DNA of 45,419 bases from Candidatus Wolfebacteria bacterium (lineage in GTDB: Bacteria > Patescibacteriota > Minisyncoccia > Phycocordibacterales > Phycocordibacteraceae): positions 169,368 through 214,786 of the forward strand of contig NVRX02000006.1 in the NCBI GenBank assembly GCA_002400985.2, in the 5' to 3' direction. Shown here one piece after another: positions 40,002 through 45,419 of the stretch. Each line of letters opens with the position of its first letter. Positions within the stretch are counted from its first letter, which is position 1. The notes under the pieces are model-generated. The model had not been told where the DNA came from. It saw only the letters and a list, made by a program, of their open reading frames with translations, and searched no databases. Both the position numbers and the translations under genes were made by a program.

Positions 40002-40080
40002 AATATTTTAATATTTAATACATGCTGTCAACAATGTAAAGAAGTTTTCCACAGTAGGGGAGTACACATTCTTTACACAG

Positions 40081-40098
40081 TGGTATACTCCATGTATA
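40081..40098 (+). promoter_or_regulatory. Extended -10 TGG-TATACT and inverted repeat at the lexA-like start
   Basis: TGG (40081-40083) and TATACT (40084-40089) end eight bases before ATG 40098. TATAC (40084-40088) and GTATA (40094-40098) form a perfect inverted repeat across the -10 box up to the start codon. This is a possible self-control operator. Confidence 0.5.
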
Positions 40099-40742
40099 TG
40101 CACGTAACACAAGCACAATTATTGACACTTATCAGAGGGAAAGCAAAGCTAGGAAGCCTTAGTTTGCGACAAATTGCTAAATTAATAGAACAAGAAGGAA
40201 AGCCGCAGATTGTAAAGTATCACCTACAACAGCTTGAAAAAGCTGGTCTTATACAGATTGATCTCTCAAAAGGCGTTATAAAGCCTGTTAAGCGAGGATT
40301 TGCAACAGGAGTAAAGAGTTTATTCTATTCAATACCTATTGTAGGGGCTGCTAACTGTGGACCTGCAACAATCTTCGCTGAGGAGCGTACAGAAGGGTAT
40401 GTGAAGGTTTCTTCAAGTCTTCTGCCTAAACGTCGCCAGGATCTCTATGCGCTTGTTACAAACGGACCTTCTATGAATAAGGCTGTTATACGTGGGACTC
40501 TTACTATTGAGGATGGAGACTTCGTTATTGTAGATAAGTCTCAGGTAGTACCTAAAGATGGAGATATTATCGTAGCGGTAATAGACGGGATGGCCACTAT
40601 CAAAAGGTACAAACTAGACAAAGAAAATGAACGTATCATGCTTGACGCTGACTCTACTGAAAATTATTCTCCAATACTTATTAGTCCAAATGATGATTTC
40701 CAGATTAGTGGGAAGGTGATTGATATTATCAAAAAGAGTTAG
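40098..40742 (+). CDS. lexA: LexA-like self-cleaving repressor (S24 peptidase)
   Basis: LexA-type repressors bind DNA and cut themselves when RecA filaments form on damaged DNA. The 214-residue product has an N-terminal winged helix (about residues 4-65, LSLRQIAKLIEQEGKPQIVKYHLQQLEKAGLI) and a C-terminal S24 domain. The likely cut site is Cys87-Gly88 (a Cys-Gly as in UmuD, where LexA usually has Ala-Gly). The catalytic Ser125 lies in GPSMNKA and Lys169 in ATIKRY. ATG 40098 fits the promoter; a GTG at 40080 would lie before it. Whether it controls an SOS set cannot be seen here. Confidence 0.85.
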   Translation: MHVTQAQLLTLIRGKAKLGSLSLRQIAKLIEQEGKPQIVKYHLQQLEKAGLIQIDLSKGVIKPVKRGFATGVKSLFYSIPIVGAANCGPATIFAEERTEGYVKVSSSLLPKRRQDLYALVTNGPSMNKAVIRGTLTIEDGDFVIVDKSQVVPKDGDIIVAVIDGMATIKRYKLDKENERIMLDADSTENYSPILISPNDDFQISGKVIDIIKKS

Positions 40743-40745
40743 ATT

Positions 40746-40754
40746 TGTTATACT
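40746..40754 (+). promoter_or_regulatory. Extended -10 TGT-TATACT before the DUF6941-like gene
   Basis: TGT (40746-40748) and TATACT (40749-40754) end seven bases before ATG 40762, directly behind the lexA-like stop. Confidence 0.6.
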
Positions 40755-40761
40755 AGGCTTT

Positions 40762-41199
40762 ATGAATGAAAACTTCTCAATAGAGGCATCTTTACTTTGT
40801 GAAAAAGTTATATCGAGCACAAAAGGAAGACTTAGTATTATAAATATTTTTGACAGAACAAGCATACCTTCTAATGGAATTACCAGAGATGAACTAAACG
40901 TGGTTTTTAGGGTTAAACGAACTAACCCAACAAGACAAGAGTTGAGTGTTTTAAAGGTGAGAGTGATGAAGCCTGACGGAACTCAACTTCAGGCAAGGCG
41001 TGATGGAAACCAAACTCTATCGCCTGTTGAGCTCACAAAAAATTACTTATGGACAGACAAAAACTACTTAAACTACATAACGACTTTTAAAAATTTGCAC
41101 CTGATAGATACTGGACTGTATTCTATAGATCTTTTTATTGATGGTGGAGATGATCCTATAAAAAGTATCACTTGGGAAGTTATAACAAAACAAACTTAA
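40762..41199 (+). CDS. DUF6941-like protein
   Basis: The 145-residue product starts IEASLLCEKVISSTKGRLSIINIFDRTSIP and continues with strand-rich segments (ELNVVFRVKRTNPTRQ, KVRVMKPDGTQLQARRDGN, TGLYSIDLFIDG), a pattern I associate with DUF6941 beta-sandwich proteins. Their function is not known to me. ATG 40762 is chosen from its place seven bases behind TATACT. It is followed three bases later by a small membrane protein and preceded by a LexA-like gene. Confidence 0.6.
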   Translation: MNENFSIEASLLCEKVISSTKGRLSIINIFDRTSIPSNGITRDELNVVFRVKRTNPTRQELSVLKVRVMKPDGTQLQARRDGNQTLSPVELTKNYLWTDKNYLNYITTFKNLHLIDTGLYSIDLFIDGGDDPIKSITWEVITKQT

Positions 41200-41202
41200 C
41201 TT

Positions 41203-41535
41203 ATGGTTCCCACAGTAGAAATATATGGAGAACCTCAAAGTGATCCAGATACAGGATCTGGAAATACTTCAAATGATAATTCCTTTGATGCTGACGTAGA
41301 AAAAAAACTTAATAATCAAGAAGTTCGAATTGGCCAAATGGAAGACCTGATGCAACTTGGACACATGATTCTTCTTATTACTGCACTTGGAGTAGCAATT
41401 GGTTTTACAACAGTTGTAATAACTTCAGTTTCTTCTTTATCAAACAATTGGACTCAAGTAGAGTTACTTAAGATGGGGCAGCTGAATGATCTAAACTCAA
41501 AGTTACTAGATAAAAGATTTTATATTATTGAATAA
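41203..41535 (+). CDS. Hypothetical protein with one membrane helix
   Basis: The 110-residue product has a polar, Asp/Ser/Asn-rich start (about residues 8-33), a possible short coiled coil (EKKLNNQEVRIGQMEDLMQL), one membrane helix (about 53-78) and a short polar end. No family is recognised. It begins three bases after the DUF6941-like gene, so the two are probably one unit, perhaps a soluble domain and its membrane partner. A stem (GTCGCA/TGCGAC) without a T run follows its stop. Confidence 0.6.
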   Translation: MVPTVEIYGEPQSDPDTGSGNTSNDNSFDADVEKKLNNQEVRIGQMEDLMQLGHMILLITALGVAIGFTTVVITSVSSLSNNWTQVELLKMGQLNDLNSKLLDKRFYIIE

Positions 41536-41627
41536 GTCGCAAAAGATATATTGTGCGACGTATACATAATTAAAGCCACCCTACACATTAAATACATGTT
41601 TACTCAATAATCTATCCTCCCCTACTG

Positions 41628-41633
41628 TATACT
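41628..41633 (+). promoter_or_regulatory. Possible -10 box upstream of the DoxX gene
   Basis: TATACT lies 50 bases before ATG 41684. The expected leader of about 44 bases is very A/T-rich and holds no Shine-Dalgarno sequence. Confidence 0.35.
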
Positions 41634-41683
41634 TATGAGAGTTGAACATTTACTAATTAAACTTAATTAAACAATTAATTATT

Positions 41684-42115
41684 ATGAAAAAACTTCACGA
41701 ATCTCAAAGCTATGAACTTTGGGCTCCTGTATTGGGACGAGTTTTAATTGCCTCTCTCTTTATTATTGCAGGTTTAGGAAAACTTATGGATTTTGCTGGA
41801 ACTGTAGCATTTGCTACAGCCTTCAATGTTCCTTTTCCTGAGGTAGCAATTGTTATTGCAATTATCATAGAGCTTGGAGGTGGACTATTACTCCTATTTG
41901 GATTCTGGTCACGTCTTGTAGCATTCAAGATTGGATTATTCCTTCTTGTAGTTACATTATTCTTCCACACTGATTTTGCTGATCAGGCACAGATGATGCA
42001 GTTCTTAAAGAACATGGCAATCATTGGAGGTCTTCTGTATGTAAGTGTTCATGGAGCACGGAAAGCTGCACTTAAAAAATGTGACTTACCACACAACGTG
42101 CACGAAGCACACTAA
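41684..42115 (+). CDS. DoxX-family membrane protein
   Basis: The 143-residue, four-helix product matches the DoxX family: LGRVLIASLFIIAGLGKLMDFAGT (residues 17-40), VPFPEVAIVIAIIIELGGGLLLLFGFWSRLVAF, and FLKNMAIIGGLLYVSVHG. DoxX-type proteins are linked to redox and oxidative-stress functions in some bacteria; the role here is unknown. It ends with a His/Asn-rich tail (LPHNVHEAH). A strong terminator follows. Confidence 0.85.
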   Translation: MKKLHESQSYELWAPVLGRVLIASLFIIAGLGKLMDFAGTVAFATAFNVPFPEVAIVIAIIIELGGGLLLLFGFWSRLVAFKIGLFLLVVTLFFHTDFADQAQMMQFLKNMAIIGGLLYVSVHGARKAALKKCDLPHNVHEAH

Positions 42116-42122
42116 GACACGT

Positions 42123-42147
42123 AAAAAGCCCCGTGAGGGGCTTTTTT
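42123..42147 (+). terminator. Terminator between DoxX and the convergent LOG gene
   Basis: AAAAAGCCCC pairs with GGGGCTTTTT around GTGA. T or A runs flank both sides, so it can work in both directions. Confidence 0.9.
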
Positions 42148-42148
42148 G

Positions 42149-42853
42149 TTAGCACTTGGCGTTCTCTACAATATATTCGTACGCATCGTCTACGGAGTCT
42201 ACAAGCTTATATAGATTCACGTCTTCTTTGCTAATTGTTTTGTATCCTTTTACAAAATGAGAATCGATGAGATCGAGAATTGGTTGCCAATATGCTTTTC
42301 CAACAAGAACAACTGGCACTGGTTTAATTTTCTTTGTTTGTATAAGTGTAAGTATCTCAAACAACTCATCCATGGTTCCAAAACCTCCTGGATAGTATAT
42401 GTATACCTCTGCAGCAAAAGCGAGCATTACCTTTCGACTAAAGAAGTGGTCGAAGCTTACACTTTCGGTAAGATACGGGTTTGAAGTTTGTTCGTTAGGT
42501 AAATCTATATTCATCCCCACAGATTGCCCCCCCGCTTCAAATGCACCTTTGTTAGCAGCTTCCATAACCCCATGACTTCCTCCGGTAATAATAGTGAAGC
42601 CTCGCACTGCAAGCTTACCTGCAAGTTCTTCCGCACTTTTATAAATTTCATCACTCATAGAGCAACGCGCGCTTCCAAAAAAGGTTGCGACTAGACCATA
42701 TTTTTGAATCACTTCAAATCCAGACGCAAACTCGCTCATAATTTGAAAGATTCTCCACGGCTCTATGTTAACCGGCTTACACACAAGAGGTGCTACGGTC
42801 TTTGGCACTTTGATATTTTGATTTTTTCTAACTTCTTCAATAAATTCTCGCAT
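42149..42853 (-). CDS. LOG-family protein (TIGR00730-type nucleotide phosphoribohydrolase)
   Basis: The 234-residue product has the Rossmann-like core of LOG proteins: FFGSARCSMSDE, GFTIITGGSHGVMEAANKGAFEAGG, and the signature FSRKVMLAFAAEVYIYYPGGFGTMDELFE (with the PGGxGTxxE motif). Such enzymes release the base from nucleoside monophosphates, in plants making cytokinin. The substrate in this organism is unknown. It heads no visible operon; the exonuclease gene lies 31 bases upstream on the same strand. Confidence 0.88.
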   Translation of the reverse strand: MREFIEEVRKNQNIKVPKTVAPLVCKPVNIEPWRIFQIMSEFASGFEVIQKYGLVATFFGSARCSMSDEIYKSAEELAGKLAVRGFTIITGGSHGVMEAANKGAFEAGGQSVGMNIDLPNEQTSNPYLTESVSFDHFFSRKVMLAFAAEVYIYYPGGFGTMDELFEILTLIQTKKIKPVPVVLVGKAYWQPILDLIDSHFVKGYKTISKEDVNLYKLVDSVDDAYEYIVENAKC

Positions 42854-42884
42854 ATACGCTCTAATGTATCACATCTCTACCCTT

Positions 42885-43475
42885 CTATTTCCATGGAATA
42901 TCCAACGTCTCGAATTCAGGAAGTAATTTCTTGTCGTACAGAAGTCTAGATACAACCTCGGCATGACTCATTGCACCAGTAAGTGCATTGTGTGGTTCTG
43001 GCTCATCCGGAATACCACAATAATTGAGTACTGCGTCTAAATTAAGTGCAGATCGATGCTTTTCATGCGCAGGAACAATATTTGCCTTTACCATGTGCAT
43101 ATACGCTAGTGTGTGCGTATCTATAGTTCGCACTGCAAACGGATAATTTAATCCTGCACGTTCTGCAGCATGTCTAATAAAATCTCTATCAAAAGAAACA
43201 TTTTGCCCTGCAAGAGTCCTGTCACCATCTATTGCTGTTGCCCACTCAATAAACATTTCTGTTATTGCTGCTTCTGTCTTTTTTGAAGGATCTGTTATTT
43301 CTTCTTTAGTAAAACCATTTACTTCAAGTGCCTGAGGATCTATGTGTGCTCCTTCCCATACTTTGCACTCCTCATAAAACTGATTGGTTGGATTATTAAA
43401 TTCAATTGCCCCAATAGAAACAATTGAGTGTTTTTCTGCATTTACTCCTGATGCTTCTATATCTAGTACTATCAT
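42885..43475 (-). CDS. DnaQ-like 3'-5' exonuclease
   Basis: The 196-residue product is an exonuclease of the DEDDh type. Exo I is MIVLDIEASGVNAEKHSIVSIGAI (Asp and Glu), Exo II is ATAIDGDRTLAGQNVSFDRDFI, and Exo III is HRSALNLDAVLNYCGI followed by PHNALTGAMSHAEV (His and Asp). All catalytic residues are visible. It may act as proofreading subunit or in RNA/DNA repair. The start at 43475 is chosen since TATAAT (43487-43482, minus strand) lies six bases upstream; a longer start reaches over that promoter and into the next gene. Confidence 0.88.
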   Translation of the reverse strand: MIVLDIEASGVNAEKHSIVSIGAIEFNNPTNQFYEECKVWEGAHIDPQALEVNGFTKEEITDPSKKTEAAITEMFIEWATAIDGDRTLAGQNVSFDRDFIRHAAERAGLNYPFAVRTIDTHTLAYMHMVKANIVPAHEKHRSALNLDAVLNYCGIPDEPEPHNALTGAMSHAEVVSRLLYDKKLLPEFETLDIPWK

Positions 43476-43481
43476 TTCTTT

Positions 43482-43487
43482 ATTATA
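43482..43487 (-). promoter_or_regulatory. Consensus -10 TATAAT before the exonuclease
   Basis: On the minus strand TATAAT ends six bases before ATG 43475. It overlaps the last codons of the upstream gene. A leaderless mRNA is predicted. Confidence 0.55.
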
Positions 43488-43830
43488 TACCCTTACAGTT
43501 CCCTGCTGGAGTATATCCAGAAAGTTCTGCATCTTCTTTGTTATCAAACCAGATTTTATTTTCTTCTTTTATCCTCTTTGCTCCAGAACAACTTGGGAGA
43601 TGGTATTTTGCACCTGATATTGATGCCACATACTTCCCTTCTCCCTTTACTATCTCTGCATTATAGACTGCTGCACTTGTATCTATAAAAACCTCTTGTT
43701 TTAAGCCATCTTTTGCCGCCAGGTATCCCAAAGAGAAGCTTATACTTGAACTAAGCACCAAAACTATCAAAATAAAGAGATCTGTACCTACCACCCCCTT
43801 GAATTTTCTCATTCTCTCTGGTATATTCAT
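43483..43830 (-). CDS. Membrane-anchored protein with Ada-like zinc-binding domain
   Basis: The 115-residue product has one membrane helix (about residues 18-40) and a C-terminal domain (about 70-115) with ASISGAKYHLPSC, WFDNKEDAELSGYTPAGNCKG. This resembles the small metal-binding module found at the start of Ada and at the end of some nucleases, with two visible Cys. The start at 43830 is chosen because TATACT on the minus strand lies seven bases upstream; a longer start overlaps rpmA in antisense. The role is unknown; an envelope-side nucleic acid or metal contact is possible. Confidence 0.6.
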   Translation of the reverse strand: MNIPERMRKFKGVVGTDLFILIVLVLSSSISFSLGYLAAKDGLKQEVFIDTSAAVYNAEIVKGEGKYVASISGAKYHLPSCSGAKRIKEENKIWFDNKEDAELSGYTPAGNCKGI

Positions 43831-43837
43831 CGGACTA

Positions 43838-43845
43838 AGTATATA
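43838..43845. promoter_or_regulatory. Overlapping divergent -10 boxes of rpmA and the Ada-like gene
   Basis: AGTATATA holds TATACT on the minus strand (43843-43838, seven bases before ATG 43830) and TATATA on the plus strand (43840-43845, four bases before ATG 43850). Both genes could not be transcribed from this site at the same moment. Confidence 0.4.
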
Positions 43846-43849
43846 ACAT

Positions 43850-44122
43850 ATGGCACATAGAAAAGCAGGTGGTTCGGCAAAGAACCTACGGGACAGTAAT
43901 CCCAAATATCTAGGAACAAAGCTCGCAGACGGACAATCAGCAAAGATTGGTTCTATTATCGTACGTCAGCGTGGAACAAAGATTGAGGCTGGAGAGAACG
44001 TACGAGTAGGAAAAGACCACACTCTGTACTCTATAGCTGAAGGAACTGTTGCTTTCAAGAGTAGAAGGAAGACTCGTTTTGATGGAAAGATAGTAACAAA
44101 GAAAGTCGCACACGTTATATAA
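43850..44122 (+). CDS. rpmA: 50S ribosomal protein L27
   Basis: L27 reaches the peptidyl transferase centre with its N-terminal tail. The 90-residue product has [22 protein letters not shown] at the start, the [26 protein letters not shown] core and VAFKSRRK at the end. The start begins directly with MAHRKAGG, so no N-terminal extension like that of Firmicutes is present. rplU (L21), the usual neighbour, is not here. A strong terminator follows. Confidence 0.96.
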   Translation: MAHRKAGGSAKNLRDSNPKYLGTKLADGQSAKIGSIIVRQRGTKIEAGENVRVGKDHTLYSIAEGTVAFKSRRKTRFDGKIVTKKVAHVI

Positions 44123-44134
44123 CATTCTCCATAT

Positions 44135-44163
44135 AAAAAAGCCCCACATTGTGGGGCTTTTTT
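44135..44163 (+). terminator. Terminator behind rpmA
   Basis: AAAAAAGCCCCACA pairs with TGTGGGGCTTTTTT, giving a strong G/C stem with a T run. Confidence 0.92.
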
Positions 44164-44282
44164 AGTGTCTTACGTAATATCAACACATTGACCTTGTCTT
44201 TAATTAATGGCATTATATGACAAGTAAGTAAGGGGTATTTTACCTAAACGTATCCGGCGTTTCTCGGAATTGGAAGGCTATT

Positions 44283-44477
44283 ATGCCAAAACTTATAAGT
44301 AAAATTCTCTACACATTGGTCTTTATTTTCAGCAGTAACATAATTATATTGGCAATTATTCTTGCTGGTAGCGATATTAACATCAAACAAATAGAGATTG
44401 ATGTAGTAACTATAATTGCTCTTATTGTGGCCACGATTGCAGCACTAGTTTCATTTTTAAAACTTATGCACAATTAA
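44283..44477 (+). CDS. Small hypothetical membrane protein
   Basis: The 64-residue product has two hydrophobic segments (about residues 8-28 and 40-60) rich in Ile. GGAAGG lies six bases upstream of ATG 44283. Upstream, AAACG-7-CGTTT can form a small hairpin. No family is recognised, and it sits alone between terminators. Confidence 0.6.
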   Translation: MPKLISKILYTLVFIFSSNIIILAIILAGSDINIKQIEIDVVTIIALIVATIAALVSFLKLMHN

Positions 44478-44496
44478 AACATCCGGCAACAAAACC

Positions 44497-44531
44497 AAAA
44501 AAGACCCACGTATTAACGCGGGGCTTTTTTT
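44497..44531 (+). terminator. Terminator between the small membrane protein and rplI, probably two-way
   Basis: AAAAAGaCCCaCGT pairs with ACGcGGGgCTTTTT with two mismatches, with T runs on both strands. Confidence 0.75.
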
Positions 44532-44543
44532 ATTTACAAACCT

Positions 44544-44993
44544 CTACGAAACCTCTTCTACTATAGAGACAGTAATTGTTGCTGATACTTTATCATTTGA
44601 AACTGCAACTGAATACTCTCCAACAGCATCAAATGGCGCCTTGAGTGTAATTGAATCCTCTGGAAGTTCTGCATTTTTAACTTCAGAGATCTTTGAAATG
44701 ATTTCTTTTACATCAACCTTGTCATATAGCCCTCCTTTGTCGTTTACCTTCTTTGAGAAAGAAAGTACTTCCCCATCAAGAGATTTGATAATATCTCCCA
44801 AAAGCTCGTGCTGAACTTCTTTTCTGTCTGCTGCTTCACCCTTCTTTTGGATTGCATTCTTTGCAATATAACTCTTCTCTGATACTGCAAGACCTTGAGG
44901 AATAAGAAAATTGAGCGCATATCCGTCTTTCTGCTCAACAGCATCTCCTTTACTTCCAAGACCTTTTACATCTTTTATTAATACAACTTTCAT
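44544..44993 (-). CDS. rplI: 50S ribosomal protein L9
   Basis: L9 is a two-domain protein on the large subunit that affects frame keeping. The 149-residue product starts MKVVLIKDVKGLGSKGDAVEQKDGYALNFLIPQGLA, the N-terminal domain signature, then a long connecting helix (about residues 40-75) and the C-terminal domain with VDVKEIISKI and ITLKAPFDAVGEYSVAV. Length and motifs are typical. The S41 protease gene ends seven bases upstream, so both are probably on one transcript. Confidence 0.95.
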   Translation of the reverse strand: MKVVLIKDVKGLGSKGDAVEQKDGYALNFLIPQGLAVSEKSYIAKNAIQKKGEAADRKEVQHELLGDIIKSLDGEVLSFSKKVNDKGGLYDKVDVKEIISKISEVKNAELPEDSITLKAPFDAVGEYSVAVSNDKVSATITVSIVEEVS

Positions 44994-44999
44994 ATCTGT

Positions 45000-45419
45000 C
45001 TATTTAAGTAATAAATCAACGGCAGCTTCTAGCTGTTCGTCTATTGTAGTATCAGGATCATACGCTACTTCTACGTCCGGAATCAAGCCCTCGTGTGAAA
45101 TTGAGATACCATTTGGTGTAAGCCACCTCGCAACAGTAACTTTGAGTGCTGTGTCACTTGTAATATCTATAAGCTCTTGCACTGATCCTTTTCCAAACGA
45201 AGTTGCTCCGATAAGTGTTGCTGCACCATGATCTCTCAGTGCTCCTGCGAGAATTTCAGATGCTGAGGCACTCCCGCCATCTATAAGCACAGCCAGATTA
45301 AGGTTTTCATTAAATGCATTGTACCCTCGAGACCTTTGTACCTTTTCTTTCTTTCCTGTCCCCTGATCTTCTCGAACAACAATTGCTCCATCAGGAAGGA
45401 ACCAGCTTGCCATGTCTAC
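45000..45419 (-). CDS. Carboxyl-terminal processing protease (S41), C-terminal part (cut by window edge)
   Basis: S41 proteases of the CtpA/Prc type cut proteins in the envelope. The visible 139 residues include the catalytic region: LAVLIDGGSASASEILAGAL with the nucleophile Ser, and GATSFGKGSVQ with the catalytic Lys, then LKVTVARWLTPNGISISHEGLIPDVEV, the usual end of the core. The N-terminal signal and PDZ domain would lie beyond the right edge. The reading frame is open to the last base. Confidence 0.92.
   Translation of the reverse strand, partial: VDMASWFLPDGAIVVREDQGTGKKEKVQRSRGYNAFNENLNLAVLIDGGSASASEILAGALRDHGAATLIGATSFGKGSVQELIDITSDTALKVTVARWLTPNGISISHEGLIPDVEVAYDPDTTIDEQLEAAVDLLLK

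Noticed and set aside
1-45419. UGA read as Gly, as in Gracilibacteria or Absconditabacteria
   Set aside because: Conserved proteins have full normal length under the standard code without any in-frame TGA; TGA is avoided rather than recoded here.
1-45419. CRISPR array, insertion sequence or prophage
   Set aside because: I saw no regularly spaced repeats, no transposase or integrase genes and no phage structural genes.

Overview
The window looks like chromosome from a small-genome, A/T-rich member of the Candidate Phyla Radiation (Patescibacteria, Parcubacteria-like). This rests on compact single-gene or short-operon layout, many small membrane proteins, an archaeal-type aspartyl-tRNA synthetase, MraY/FtsW/MurG without the rest of a classical dcw cluster, and the mix of protein families. 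No sequence search was possible, so the placement is an inference. None of the 59 annotated genes ends in TGA: by my reading 48 end in TAA and 11 in TAG.

Layout. Positions 1-1433 hold the end of an rpoA-rplQ-rplM-rpsI operon. Positions 2261-6308 hold grpE-dnaK-dnaJ plus a membrane protein. Positions 6383-12538 are accessory: an ANL ligase, a ThiF/E1-like enzyme and a nitroreductase in a row, then an orphan histidine kinase and a convergent TrmB-like regulator. Positions 12781-16799 hold a VanX-like D-Ala-D-Ala dipeptidase, a D-Ala-D-Ala ligase, a GRDP-like protein with a Cys-rich tail, a methyltransferase and a HExxH protein. Positions 16841-20902 hold an ABC exporter, an XTP pyrophosphatase, a GNAT acetyltransferase with a possible leader peptide and attenuator, and an AstE/AspA-like enzyme. 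Positions 20931-27615 hold tyrS, a LAGLIDADG endonuclease overlapping a tRNA-Tyr gene, trpS, aspS, scpA and scpB. Positions 28019-33825 hold cell-wall genes (dacA-like, mraY-like, ftsW, murG), interrupted by a proteasome-like Ntn hydrolase and a membrane protein. Positions 34298-45419 are mixed: NUDIX, DM13, gltX, M23 peptidase, DUF3467, msrA, a candidate ncRNA, a LexA-like repressor, DUF6941, DoxX, LOG, exonuclease, rpmA, rplI and the end of an S41 protease.

Expression signals fall into two classes. Many genes start 6-9 bases after a -10 box, often an extended TGnTATACT, which predicts leaderless mRNAs. Another set, mostly accessory or small membrane proteins, has clear Shine-Dalgarno sequences. 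Terminator hairpins are frequent, and two of them run directly into the next promoter.

The strongest leads for new biology are: (1) two paralogous regulatory regions, in front of the VanX-like and GRDP-like genes, sharing blocks at the same spacing, the first lying beside a TrmB-like regulator; (2) a stand-alone proteasome-beta-like protein with Thr1, Asp17 and Arg19 in register, paired with a membrane protein; (3) a split Rv1355c-like E1/nitroreductase set with an ANL ligase; (4) a homing endonuclease whose stop codon lies in the anticodon loop of tRNA-Tyr; (5) a leaderless mini-ORF followed by an attenuator-like hairpin before a GNAT gene; and (6) the leaderless promoter pattern itself.
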